From Bacillota bacterium (GTDB lineage: Bacteria > Bacillota > Clostridia > Peptostreptococcales > Anaerovoracaceae): DNA of 64,000 nt. Of the stretch, positions 23,254 through 31,379 are shown piece by piece; the first letter of the stretch is position 1; every line of letters starts with the position of its first letter. Both the position numbers and the translations under genes were made by a program. Under the pieces are notes generated by a model. It was not told the DNA's origin. It worked only from the letters and a program-made list of their open reading frames with translations, and made no database searches. The stretch is taken from NCBI GenBank assembly GCA_017443515.1, contig JAFRXM010000061.1:1-64000 (forward strand), written 5' to 3'.

Positions 23254-24546
23254 TTACAGAAGCCCTGCGTCCTTCAGGGCCTGGAGGCTCTTGATCACGC
23301 CGAACTTGGAGTGCTCGTAAGTTATGCCGCCCTGGAAATACACGATATACGGTTCGCGCATAGGCCCATCCGCAGAAAGCTCTATCGAAGATCCCTGCAC
23401 GAAAGCCCCTGCCGCCATGATGATCTTGTCCCTGTACCCTGCCATGTCGCCGTACTCTGGAGTAACGAAGGAATCGACCGGAGCGGCCTGCTGCACGCCC
23501 TTGCAGAACGCTTCGACTTTCCCGGCGCTGCCCAGCACAACAGCTTCTATAATATCGGAACGCCTGTCGGTCGAATGCGGACAGGTCTTATATCCGAGGT
23601 TCTCGTAGACCCTAGCGCAGAGCTTGGCGCCTTTTACAGCGCCGTTGGTGACGCGCGGCGCAATGAACAGCCCCTGCATCATGGTCCTGGTCTGGCCGAA
23701 AGTAAGGCCGCATTCGCCGCCTATGCCCGGGCATGTCACGCGGTAATAGATCTTATCGATAAGGTCCTTGCGTCCCGCGATATATCCGCCGGAGAGCGCA
23801 AGGCCTCCGCCGGGGTTCTTTATAAGCGAACCCGCCATGATGTCAGCGCCCAGCGCTATGGGATCCTCGTAATCCGTAAATTCGCCGTAGCAGTTATCGA
23901 CCATAAGGATAATGTCAGGTTTTACGGACCTGCAGGCGTCTATCCATGCCTTTATGCGGTCCGTCGTGAACGCTCTTCTGAAGGAATAACCGGTTGAACG
24001 CTGAAGAGCCGCCATAGTGGTAGTCGGCTTTATCGCAGCTTTTACTGCTTCAAGATCTATCTCGCCGTCCTCAGTAAGCTCCACCTGGCTGTACTTTATG
24101 CCGTATTCCTGGAGATTTCCGGGCGAAAGATTGTCCTTATCCAGGCCGATCACTGTCTTCATCGTGTCGTAAGGCGTTCCGCTGCAGTAGATAAGCTCGT
24201 CTCCGGAGCGAAGAAGCCCCAGATACACGCTTGCCAGCGCGTGTGTTCCGTTTACGATCTGGGTCCTTACGATAGCAGCTTCCGCATTGAAAACACTGGC
24301 GTAGACGCGTTCTATCGCGGCGCGTCCCATGTCGTCGTAGCCGTAGCCTGTGGTCCAGCCGAAGTGCATGTCGCTGATCCGGTTCTCCTGAAAAGCCTTA
24401 AGCACCTTGTACTGGTTGTATTCCATTATTTCGTCCTGCGCTTTGAACTCATCCGCAAGCTCTGCTTCGGCCTTCTGCACCAGTTCGACGATATCTTCGT
24501 CTATTCTGAACTGTTGACGTAATAATTTTACGGTTTTATCATTCAT
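23254..24546 (-). CDS. ynbB: Methionine gamma-lyase-like / aluminium-resistance (YnbB) family PLP protein
   Basis: A 430-residue fold-type I PLP enzyme of the Met_gamma_lyase/YnbB family. Visible features are HFGWTTGYGYDD near the N-terminus, QIVNGTHALASVYLGLLRSGDEL, a cofactor-binding Asp region LMVDNCYGEF, and the probable PLP lysine in SLIKNPGGGLALSGGYI. Its true reaction is not settled; a cysteine/methionine C-S lyase role is inferred from fold. ATG at 24546 overlaps the recombinase stop by eight bases. Position next to the miaA/mutSL region is conserved in Clostridia. Confidence 0.88.
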   Translation of the reverse strand: MNDKTVKLLRQQFRIDEDIVELVQKAEAELADEFKAQDEIMEYNQYKVLKAFQENRISDMHFGWTTGYGYDDMGRAAIERVYASVFNAEAAIVRTQIVNGTHALASVYLGLLRSGDELIYCSGTPYDTMKTVIGLDKDNLSPGNLQEYGIKYSQVELTEDGEIDLEAVKAAIKPTTTMAALQRSTGYSFRRAFTTDRIKAWIDACRSVKPDIILMVDNCYGEFTDYEDPIALGADIMAGSLIKNPGGGLALSGGYIAGRKDLIDKIYYRVTCPGIGGECGLTFGQTRTMMQGLFIAPRVTNGAVKGAKLCARVYENLGYKTCPHSTDRRSDIIEAVVLGSAGKVEAFCKGVQQAAPVDSFVTPEYGDMAGYRDKIIMAAGAFVQGSSIELSADGPMREPYIVYFQGGITYEHSKFGVIKSLQALKDAGLL

Positions 24547-25678
24547 CTTTCTTAAGATCTTCTCCCCATTCAAAGTTTTTTATAAGCTCGCGCTTGGTGT
24601 TGAGCTTGTGCGCCGCGTAAAGCTGCGTTGTCGTGACGTTGTCGTGGTCCATAAGCTCCTGGACGTCGTATATGGAATTGCCGCGCCCTATGAGCGATGT
24701 GGCCGCCGTAGCCCTCAGCTTGTGCGGGCTGTAGCCGTTATCGCGCGTGGTACCCATGCTTATGGAAGTGTATTTCTTCACTATCTGCCGTATCTGCCTG
24801 TCCGTAAGGCGGCTGCCCTGAAGCGACAAAAGCAGCGCGTCGCGGCTTTCCTGCGGCAGATCCTCTTCCTTCGGCCGTTCTATGTTCACGTAGTCGTTCC
24901 ATGCCTCGGTGATTGTCCTGTTTATAGGCATAATGGACTCTTTTCCGCGCTTTCTGTAGATCTTGAACTCGCCGCGGTCGAAATTAAACGACGAGATGTT
25001 CAGCTGCTGCAGCTCCGAAAGCCTGAGGCCGTACGTTACCAGAAGCAGCAGTATCAACTTATCCCTAAGCTTCGTCTTTTCCCAGTAGCTCTTTTCATGT
25101 CCGGTAAGGCCTTCACCGGTCTGGACAGCGTCCAGCATCTTCATCACCTCGTCGTCCTGAAGAGCCTTTATCTCGCGTTCTCCGGGCTTGGGCATCCTTA
25201 TCGGATCAAAACCGTCGGTGATATTCTTTGAAACCAGACCGTCTCTGTACAGGTATTTGAACAACACCGAGACAGCCGACTTCTTGTGCGACAGCCTGCT
25301 GTTCTGGTTCTGATAGACGACATCATTGCCGTCCTTGTCCTTAACTTTATAGCGCCGGCAGTAGTCTATGTAGATGTTAACATCCACTGAAGTGATCTGG
25401 TCCAGATCGCCGGGAGTTATCTGACTGATGCTTTCGTATTTCTTTTCCGCGATCACCGATTCTTTTATCAAATAATTGAAAAAGAAGCGGATATCCCCCA
25501 GATACGAGAGCCTGGACATGGGCAGTATGCCGTTTTTCAGGTACATGAAAAACCCGCGCATCCACTTTGGAAGCTCGGATTCAATCCTTTCGCAGCGTTC
25601 CTGGATCTCGTTTTCGCGCTCTACGACATTGTCGGGTTTGTCGGATTTGTTGTGCAGTATTACCTTTTTTCCGCTCAT
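24539..25678 (-). CDS. Tyrosine recombinase (Xer-like)
   Basis: A 379-residue site-specific recombinase with an N-terminal SAM-like core-binding domain (about 30-160) and a catalytic domain with the full set: Arg in TYGLRLSELQQL, Lys in YRKRGKES, HxxR in SPHKLRATAATSL, His in LMDHDNVTTTQ and the nucleophile Tyr in TQLYAAH. Probably a housekeeping Xer-type enzyme rather than a phage integrase, because its neighbours are chromosomal and no att-like repeats are seen. A TGG-TATAAT promoter lies so close to the ATG that the mRNA is predicted leaderless; an in-frame TTG further up would overlap the -10 and is rejected. Confidence 0.88.
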   Translation of the reverse strand: MSGKKVILHNKSDKPDNVVERENEIQERCERIESELPKWMRGFFMYLKNGILPMSRLSYLGDIRFFFNYLIKESVIAEKKYESISQITPGDLDQITSVDVNIYIDYCRRYKVKDKDGNDVVYQNQNSRLSHKKSAVSVLFKYLYRDGLVSKNITDGFDPIRMPKPGEREIKALQDDEVMKMLDAVQTGEGLTGHEKSYWEKTKLRDKLILLLLVTYGLRLSELQQLNISSFNFDRGEFKIYRKRGKESIMPINRTITEAWNDYVNIERPKEEDLPQESRDALLLSLQGSRLTDRQIRQIVKKYTSISMGTTRDNGYSPHKLRATAATSLIGRGNSIYDVQELMDHDNVTTTQLYAAHKLNTKRELIKNFEWGEDLKKDE

Positions 25679-25684
25679 GACGGT

Positions 25685-25690
25685 ATTATA
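25685..25690 (-). promoter_or_regulatory. Extended -10 promoter of the tyrosine recombinase gene
   Basis: TATAAT preceded by TGG on the minus strand, with a weak -35 (TTGTTT at 16 bases). The start codon begins six bases after the -10, so transcription would begin at or within one base of the A of the ATG. Confidence 0.6.
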
Positions 25691-25714
25691 CCACAACTAT
25701 TCCGAAAAACAAAC

Positions 25715-26380
25715 TCATTCAGATATGATTTTGCCGTCAGAAATGGTTATGAGCCTCTGCCCTGAAGAAGCGATTTTGGGATCATGTGTAACGATTATAA
25801 CCGTCTTGCCCTTCTCATTGATACTTTTCAAAAGATCTATTATCTGGCCGCTTGTAACTGTATCAAGCTGTCCTGTCGGCTCATCAGCCAGTATTATGGA
25901 CGGTTCGTTTACAAGAGCTCTGGCGATCGCAACCCGCTGCCTTTGTCCTCCGGACAGCTGATTAGCCTTCTTCTTTGTCTGGTTCTTTAGTCCTACAGAT
26001 TCCAGTGCACCCTCTGCCAGATCTCTTATCTCACCAAAAGGCACCTTGCTGAAAAGCAGCGGCAGCATGACATTGTATAAAACGGTCTGATGGTCGATCA
26101 AAGCAAAATCCTGGAGAACGAATCCAATTTCTTCATTGCGAATACGCGACAATTCTTTGTCCTTTTGTTCTTTGATATCTATGCCGTTTAACTTGTATGA
26201 ACCACCGTCAAAACTGTCTAAAAGTCCAATTATATTCAGCAGAGTCGTTTTTCCAGAACCCGAGGCGCCGCAAACAGATATAAATTCTCCGTCATCTATT
26301 CTAAGATCCACATCTTTAAGCGCATAAAAATCTTCTGCGCCGGTTTTATAGATCTTTATTATTCCATTCAGTTCTATCAT
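25715..26380 (-). CDS. ABC transporter ATP-binding protein (MacB/LolD class)
   Basis: A 221-residue cytosolic ATPase with Walker A GASGSGKTTLLN (about 39-46), signature LSGGQRQRVAIARAL, Walker B IILADEPTGQLD and the switch histidine in VIIVTHDPKIASSG. These match the short ATPases that serve MacB/FtsX-type permeases. Last gene of the minus-strand cassette, 12 bases after the second permease gene. Expected to energise export, resistance to, or mechanical release of the secreted protein encoded upstream, by analogy only. Confidence 0.92.
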   Translation of the reverse strand: MIELNGIIKIYKTGAEDFYALKDVDLRIDDGEFISVCGASGSGKTTLLNIIGLLDSFDGGSYKLNGIDIKEQKDKELSRIRNEEIGFVLQDFALIDHQTVLYNVMLPLLFSKVPFGEIRDLAEGALESVGLKNQTKKKANQLSGGQRQRVAIARALVNEPSIILADEPTGQLDTVTSGQIIDLLKSINEKGKTVIIVTHDPKIASSGQRLITISDGKIISE

Positions 26381-26392
26381 AGTGCGCCTCAG

Positions 26393-27619
26393 TTATTCAT
26401 TCCTTCTTAAAAGCATTATCGGCGATTTACCAGCTGTCATAGCCAGTACTGTTACAAAAGCAATTATCAAGGTAAAAGCAAAATAAGCAAGCACCATCAG
26501 CCTTGCCGTATCTCCCAGCATCATAGAGCTGAATCTTATTCCAAGGAAGCCATCATCAAGCGCTGCATTTGTTCTTGAACTGTCTGCTATTCCTATTATG
26601 ATAAGGTTAATGATCGCCGGAATAAGTGAAACGACTGTTGTTGCAGCAAGTGTGAGCCTGATCGTCTGACTTTTACTGGCTCCGCAAAGATATGAAACTG
26701 CCAACTCATCTGACTTTTTCCTTACAAACAGGATCACCATGCTCAAATATGAAACTGTAGATGTCAGAAGCAGAAAAGCCGGACGCGGCAGCATGGTCTT
26801 CATGTTTTCCTTGATCTGAACTTCAGTGTTATTTGTTATCTCTTCCATGGATACCATCTGCCCGAATGGGGCAAAAGCTCTCTTTACTCCTGCAATATCA
26901 TCATTTGATGCAGATTTGTTAAAACTAATGATATAGTTGGGACTGCTTATCAATAACGAAACTTCTCTGAAATGCTCAAGATTCTTTTTTGTTGCAGGCA
27001 TAATTATTGCTGCATCCACGCTCTGAAACAGATCTTGTGCAAGGTGATCTGTACTTGTTCCGCTAAGTAATAGCTGTTTATATGCAGACCTTATATGTTT
27101 TATGACAGGAAAGGTTTCAGTGTGGATACCGGGCCTGTTGAATTTGAGCTCTATTTCATGTGACAGATCATCAAAGTACGGCCCGACGACAATGCAGCCT
27201 TCTTCATTCCCTTCAAAATCAAAACCTGTCTCCTTAAGTGCCGTAAAATCTTCTGTGATTTTTGGGTCCAACAGCAATATGCTGAAACCAGAATCGTGAT
27301 AGGAAACACTATTTGCTGTATATACACAGTATACATGATCCACTTCTGGCATTTTGGCAATTTCATCGACTTTTAGTGTCATTGCTGTTGGCTGTCCTTG
27401 CATAAGTTTTGAAAGATCTTCATCAGATACAAACGCTTCTGTATAATAAACATTACTCTCTGAAGACTTTACTATACGATAATCGTACATAATATATCTT
27501 ATGTATCCAATGTTTTGTATCCAAATAAACATTGCAAGTGTCATCAGAATGACCATGGCTGTAGTGTGAGGCCTTAATCTTTTGAAGAATTCATGAAGCG
27601 AATATAGAAACCTTCTCAT
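26393..27619 (-). CDS. FtsX/MacB-like ABC permease, subunit 2
   Basis: A 408-residue membrane protein: one membrane helix near the N-terminus (about 21-40), a large extracytoplasmic domain (about 45-285) and three C-terminal helices (about 290-310, 335-357, 380-400). This is the four-helix MacB topology. RKKSDELAVSYLCGASK near the second helix resembles the FtsX-family coupling segment. Sequence similarity to the neighbouring permease is low, so a heterodimer is likely. Ten bases follow the first permease gene. AT-rich compared with housekeeping genes nearby. Confidence 0.78.
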   Translation of the reverse strand: MRRFLYSLHEFFKRLRPHTTAMVILMTLAMFIWIQNIGYIRYIMYDYRIVKSSESNVYYTEAFVSDEDLSKLMQGQPTAMTLKVDEIAKMPEVDHVYCVYTANSVSYHDSGFSILLLDPKITEDFTALKETGFDFEGNEEGCIVVGPYFDDLSHEIELKFNRPGIHTETFPVIKHIRSAYKQLLLSGTSTDHLAQDLFQSVDAAIIMPATKKNLEHFREVSLLISSPNYIISFNKSASNDDIAGVKRAFAPFGQMVSMEEITNNTEVQIKENMKTMLPRPAFLLLTSTVSYLSMVILFVRKKSDELAVSYLCGASKSQTIRLTLAATTVVSLIPAIINLIIIGIADSSRTNAALDDGFLGIRFSSMMLGDTARLMVLAYFAFTLIIAFVTVLAMTAGKSPIMLLRRNE

Positions 27620-27629
27620 ATTTCCGGAT

Positions 27630-28706
27630 TCAATCCTTCCTTCCCCTTGCTTTTATAAATGATCTATTTGTAAAAGCGATTGTGAATAACAAAATGATAA
27701 TAATACTAAGCATCAATACAATAATGAAAATGCTTAGATAATCTGTTATGTTATATTGAATTCCTTCTATCACATTTAGTTTTGAGAAAAGTACAGGTGT
27801 CAGTATTTTGTGCAAAATGATCCCGACTGCTGTTCCTGCAGATGTGAGCAGAATTCCCTCTAAAAACACCATTGCGGAAATAGTGTTTCTTTTTGCTCCA
27901 ACTATACGGCTGACAGCATTTTCTTTTTGCCCGGAATCAAGAAGAAACCTGAAAAGAAATAAGAACGAAACACTGCTTATTGTAAAACTGATTATTATCT
28001 GCATACTTGCAAAGAACGTATCAGATCTGTCAAATGCATCCCCTATTGGGCGTTCAAAATGCTGATCCGGTATTATCGCTTCAAATGCTCGTATGACGGC
28101 ATCATCATTTTCTATATATCTTTCCTTTGAGACTGCAGTAACAAAATACGGGCAGTCATTTTTATGGTTATCCCTTATTTCTTCAAAAGCGCTTTTAGAT
28201 ATAAAGAATTCAGTTGAACCATGTATCCCGATCACACTGAATTCTTTTCCATCTATATTTATTTTGTCATCTACTGAATAATCGAAACCGATTTTAGGGA
28301 CAATTATCTCTTTATCTACTACTGACCTGTTTTCACCATTCAGGATCACTAAGGGATAATCCCCGTAATATACGGTGCTTAATGCATAACCTCTATTCTC
28401 CGGTAAATACAAACCTTGTAATAGGCTTTCAAAAAGGTCTGTATCTATAAGTGAATTCAATACTTCCTTATCTTCTTTTGAGCTTTCGGCGTTAGGATCA
28501 AAACTAAACTGGTATTCTCTATACATATGGATGTTAGAGGAATTTCTTCTGGATATTGAAGGTATAAAATTACCGTAAAGGTAACAAACCATTACGGAAT
28601 TAATGATCGCACCAATAACAAACAGGATAAATATCCATTTATCCTGTTTGCAGTACTGTTTAAGACGCTGTAGAACTAAAAATACTGTTTTCATTATTCT
28701 TTGCAT
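27630..28706 (-). CDS. FtsX/MacB-like ABC permease, subunit 1
   Basis: A 358-residue membrane protein with an N-terminal helix (about 24-45), an extracytoplasmic domain and three C-terminal helices starting about residues 235, 275 and 320. SGQKENAVSRIVGAKRNTISAMVFLEG is the typical FtsX-family loop between helices. GENRSVVDKEIIVP and IGIHGSTEFFISKSAFEEI recall the MacB periplasmic core domain. The first ATG follows the secreted-protein stop by seven bases without a clear ribosome-binding site; a second ATG at 28694 is possible. Translation is likely coupled. Confidence 0.78.
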   Translation of the reverse strand: MQRIMKTVFLVLQRLKQYCKQDKWIFILFVIGAIINSVMVCYLYGNFIPSISRRNSSNIHMYREYQFSFDPNAESSKEDKEVLNSLIDTDLFESLLQGLYLPENRGYALSTVYYGDYPLVILNGENRSVVDKEIIVPKIGFDYSVDDKINIDGKEFSVIGIHGSTEFFISKSAFEEIRDNHKNDCPYFVTAVSKERYIENDDAVIRAFEAIIPDQHFERPIGDAFDRSDTFFASMQIIISFTISSVSFLFLFRFLLDSGQKENAVSRIVGAKRNTISAMVFLEGILLTSAGTAVGIILHKILTPVLFSKLNVIEGIQYNITDYLSIFIIVLMLSIIIILLFTIAFTNRSFIKARGRKD

Positions 28707-28713
28707 CTATTTT

Positions 28714-29157
28714 TTAGTAATAGTGACATAACCAATAGTCAGTATTTGAAGTGCCATTACTATAATTAACTGTTCTTGAGCCTGAATGTTCAACATACTC
28801 AGCATAATAACAGCCGGAAACTGATATATCACCGGTTCTTATAGCTCCGGAAACGATCGAATAACTTGTATATTGAGCGATCGAACCGTTTATGCCCTTT
28901 ATATAAACCTTAGCGTAACCCGTATTGTCAGATGCTACAGACAGATTCGTGTTAGCTGATGCTTTGTTATTTAGAATAAAACCAACATAGTATCTGCCAG
29001 TTAATGGTCCGGTAGAACTATTAGGATATGCAAACATATATCCGGTACTCATATCAACATCATAATAATTGACAGAATTTGTTGCTGCAAATGCAATTGA
29101 TGACATGGATATGATCAGACATAGTACAAGAATAATTGCTATTATTGACTTTTTCAT
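28714..29157 (-). CDS. Small secreted Tyr-rich protein of unknown family
   Basis: A 147-residue precursor with a classic signal peptide (MKKSIIAIILVLCLII through AFA, predicted cleavage about residue 24). The mature part of about 123 residues is rich in Tyr (about 17), Ser, Asn, Thr and Gly, looks beta-rich, has two cysteines (SGCYYAE and WLCHYY) that could pair, and ends DYWLCHYY. AAGGAGG precedes the ATG. It sits between a LysR gene and two permease genes plus an ATPase. The layout recalls lactococcin 972-type loci (secreted beta-sandwich bacteriocin with aromatic C-terminus plus membrane protein plus ATPase), but I see no convincing sequence match. Confidence 0.7.
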   Translation of the reverse strand: MKKSIIAIILVLCLIISMSSIAFAATNSVNYYDVDMSTGYMFAYPNSSTGPLTGRYYVGFILNNKASANTNLSVASDNTGYAKVYIKGINGSIAQYTSYSIVSGAIRTGDISVSGCYYAEYVEHSGSRTVNYSNGTSNTDYWLCHYY

Positions 29158-29244
29158 TTGCCGCCTCCTTACCTGAATATGATTGTTTATCCTGTATAGA
29201 GTATAAAGTATGTGGTAAAGTATTTTATTGCAAATATCATAAAT

Positions 29245-30219
29245 CTATATTTCACATTTCAAGTTATACTTCAATTCAGACATGATTTCTGGGATGATAT
29301 CTGTAATTAAATCAATAAAACTATCGTTTTCTTTATTGCTATCAGGATTAAATATTATATATGTAATAAAACAGTTTCCTTCAGGATCATTATATGGAAT
29401 TTGTCCTATATCACTATCGTATTTAATGAAACTTGATGTAAGACGGGCATAATTCTGATTGTTATTTTTGATATCTTCAAAAATCAAAGATAGATCAGTA
29501 TAGTATTGCGTTGAATAATTTGTTGTTATATTTCTGATCCCATATCGATCACATTCATCTTTAAATATAGTAAGCCCAGGAATTGATTCCAAAGGTGTAA
29601 AAATGAAACATGTATCTGGATATAATTGTAGCTCTTCTAGACTTAATGACTCCTTGCACGCTAATATACTGTACTTGCTAACATTAATAATCCCTTTATC
29701 TGTAAACAAAGCCTTACATCCATAGTCTTTTAACGCTTTAGAAAAACTGTCCTGCAATTCGTCTTCCACTTTACCGAATCTTGTATAAAAACATATGTCT
29801 ATATCTTTATTAGACAACAACTGAATTATTCTTTGGTTATCAGATTTATGTACAAACAGCTGTTTTTCAGGAAAACGAATTCTAAAAGCCTCAATTATTC
29901 GAAATTCAATAAATGGATCAACAGAGAACGGGATTCCAATATGTATTTCAGTCTTATCGTTTAGTGCTATGATCTTTCTATTGATTTCATTTATTCTGTA
30001 TTCAATATCCTTTAAACTTGGCAAAATATGCAGCAAAACATCTGTTGGAACAACAGTTGATTTTCTGTTCCTTATAAACAGTTTCGTTCCAAAGGCATTT
30101 TCTATTTTTGACACCTGCCTTGATACAGTCGCTAAAGAATATCCAAGTTCTTCAGCAGTTTTTGTAAAGCTTAGAGTATCACTGATCGATATAATTATTC
30201 TTATCTGTTCAAGATCCAT
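29245..30219 (-). CDS. LysR-family transcriptional regulator (island-encoded)
   Basis: A 324-residue regulator. The N-terminal winged helix-turn-helix shows LSFTKTAEELGYSLATVSRQVSKIENAFGTKLFIR (split here only by loop residues), followed by a linker helix and a periplasmic-binding-type effector domain. Strongly AT-rich. No Shine-Dalgarno sequence is visible. It lies 87 bases upstream of the secreted-protein gene on the same strand, so it may control or be cotranscribed with the cassette. It diverges from a second LysR gene across a 27-base palindrome. Confidence 0.9.
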   Translation of the reverse strand: MDLEQIRIIISISDTLSFTKTAEELGYSLATVSRQVSKIENAFGTKLFIRNRKSTVVPTDVLLHILPSLKDIEYRINEINRKIIALNDKTEIHIGIPFSVDPFIEFRIIEAFRIRFPEKQLFVHKSDNQRIIQLLSNKDIDICFYTRFGKVEDELQDSFSKALKDYGCKALFTDKGIINVSKYSILACKESLSLEELQLYPDTCFIFTPLESIPGLTIFKDECDRYGIRNITTNYSTQYYTDLSLIFEDIKNNNQNYARLTSSFIKYDSDIGQIPYNDPEGNCFITYIIFNPDSNKENDSFIDLITDIIPEIMSELKYNLKCEI

Positions 30220-30259
30220 ATGTTTAAGAATTAAAACTAATTAGCACCATTTTATAGAT

Positions 30260-30265
30260 ATTATA
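30260..30265 (-). promoter_or_regulatory. -10 element upstream of the island LysR gene
   Basis: TATAAT on the minus strand, 40 bases before the ATG, with only a poor -35 near 30283-30288. The palindrome at 30281-30307 would overlap that weak -35, as is usual for LysR autoregulation. Confidence 0.45.
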
Positions 30266-30280
30266 ACATAATAATTACAA

Positions 30281-30307
30281 TTTATGTTGCACAAAATGCA
30301 ATATAAA
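30281..30307. promoter_or_regulatory. Candidate LysR operator (27-base palindrome)
   Basis: TTTATGTTGCA, spacer CAAAA, TGCAATATAAA: arms of 11 bases with one mismatch. The inner part contains T-N11-A within TTGCA-N5-TGCAA, the LysR-box form. It stands in the divergent gap between two LysR genes. Confidence 0.65.
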
Positions 30308-30345
30308 ATTAGAATTCAATAGATCGATCTTTGACTTTATTCCAC

Positions 30346-30375
30346 TTGACATCTAAGATAAAACTTTGTGATAAT
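30346..30375 (+). promoter_or_regulatory. Promoter of the second LysR gene
   Basis: TTGACA (30346-30351), 18-base spacer and GATAAT (30370-30375) preceded by TGT, giving an extended -10. It lies 39 bases downstream of the palindrome. Confidence 0.65.
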
Positions 30376-30410
30376 ATGAATAATTATTTAGCTAATCGGA
30401 GTAAAGTTAT

Positions 30411-31379
30411 ATGGAAATCAAATACCTCGATACTGTAATAGCCGTAGCCGACAACCTCAGCTACTCCAGGGCAGCGCAGATCATCAATTGCTCGCAGTCA
30501 TCCGTAAGCAGGCAGGTAGGCATAGTCGAAAGAGATCTGGGGGTAGAGCTTTTCAACCACATAAAAGGAGGCCGCGTTGAGCTTACCGATTACGGCAAGC
30601 GCATGCTTCCGATGATGCGCGAGATCATGTCCGGATACAGCTACCTTCAGGAGAGCGCCGGAAGGAAAGCCGACGGAGCCGCGATCCCCTTCCGCCTCGG
30701 CGTGTATAAAGGACCATTCACCTATGGCCCCAAGGAAAAGCTCTTTACCGAGATAGTGATGGCCCACCCGGAGTTTATGATCTCCGTCACGGAATGCCGA
30801 AAAGACGACGCTATAGAAAAGATCAAGGCCACAAACATGGACGCCGCCCTGCTCTACCGCGCTTTCTTCGTTAACGAAAAGAACAGCCGCATAAAAATCG
30901 ACGACCCTAATATCAAGGTGCGCGAACTCTTCAAAAAATACCCTTCCATAGCTATGCCAAAAGACCATCCACTGGCCAGAAAAGGCTCCATCTCGTTTGA
31001 GGAGCTGAAGTACCAGGTGTTTATAATGAGCGCTGACATCTCCAGGATAGGCCGCGGCAACCTTGCCGTGCAGCACGACGGATTTCTGCGAAGCTGCAAC
31101 CATTTCGGCTTTACTCCGCGCATCAAGACAATTACTGACACGCCGTCAAGCGACAACAGGACAGCGGCGCTTCTTACCAACGGCTGGATGTACCCGACCT
31201 TCCTTCCCAACAGCATGAACGATGTGGATAACGTTGCTTTCATACCCGTCGAGGAACCTATATTCTACGGCAAATACTACCTTCTGACGCCAAAAAAAGA
31301 GCGCCCCGGCACCGATACTGTGGCGGACTCCCTTATAAAGATACTGACTACAGACGACCCAAGCTGCAAAGCTCTTTAG
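30411..31379 (+). CDS. LysR-family transcriptional regulator (host-type composition)
   Basis: A 322-residue regulator with N-terminal helix-turn-helix (LSYSRAAQIINCSQSSVSRQ) and a substrate-binding-like effector domain. Its base composition is like the housekeeping genes, unlike the divergent island LysR. CGGAG precedes the ATG. It converges on miaA: the two stop codons overlap (TAG at 31377-31379 on plus, TAA at 31376-31378 on minus). Target and inducer are unknown. Confidence 0.92.
   Translation: MEIKYLDTVIAVADNLSYSRAAQIINCSQSSVSRQVGIVERDLGVELFNHIKGGRVELTDYGKRMLPMMREIMSGYSYLQESAGRKADGAAIPFRLGVYKGPFTYGPKEKLFTEIVMAHPEFMISVTECRKDDAIEKIKATNMDAALLYRAFFVNEKNSRIKIDDPNIKVRELFKKYPSIAMPKDHPLARKGSISFEELKYQVFIMSADISRIGRGNLAVQHDGFLRSCNHFGFTPRIKTITDTPSSDNRTAALLTNGWMYPTFLPNSMNDVDNVAFIPVEEPIFYGKYYLLTPKKERPGTDTVADSLIKILTTDDPSCKAL

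Noticed and set aside
23096-23320. Short plus-strand frame where a divergent lexA would be expected
   Set aside because: Only 74 codons, no helix-turn-helix or Ser/Lys protease motif, and it runs into the ynbB coding region; it is not lexA.
24539-25678. Prophage or integrative element marked by the tyrosine recombinase
   Set aside because: No phage or conjugation genes, no tRNA target and no flanking direct repeats are seen; neighbours are chromosomal in Clostridia.
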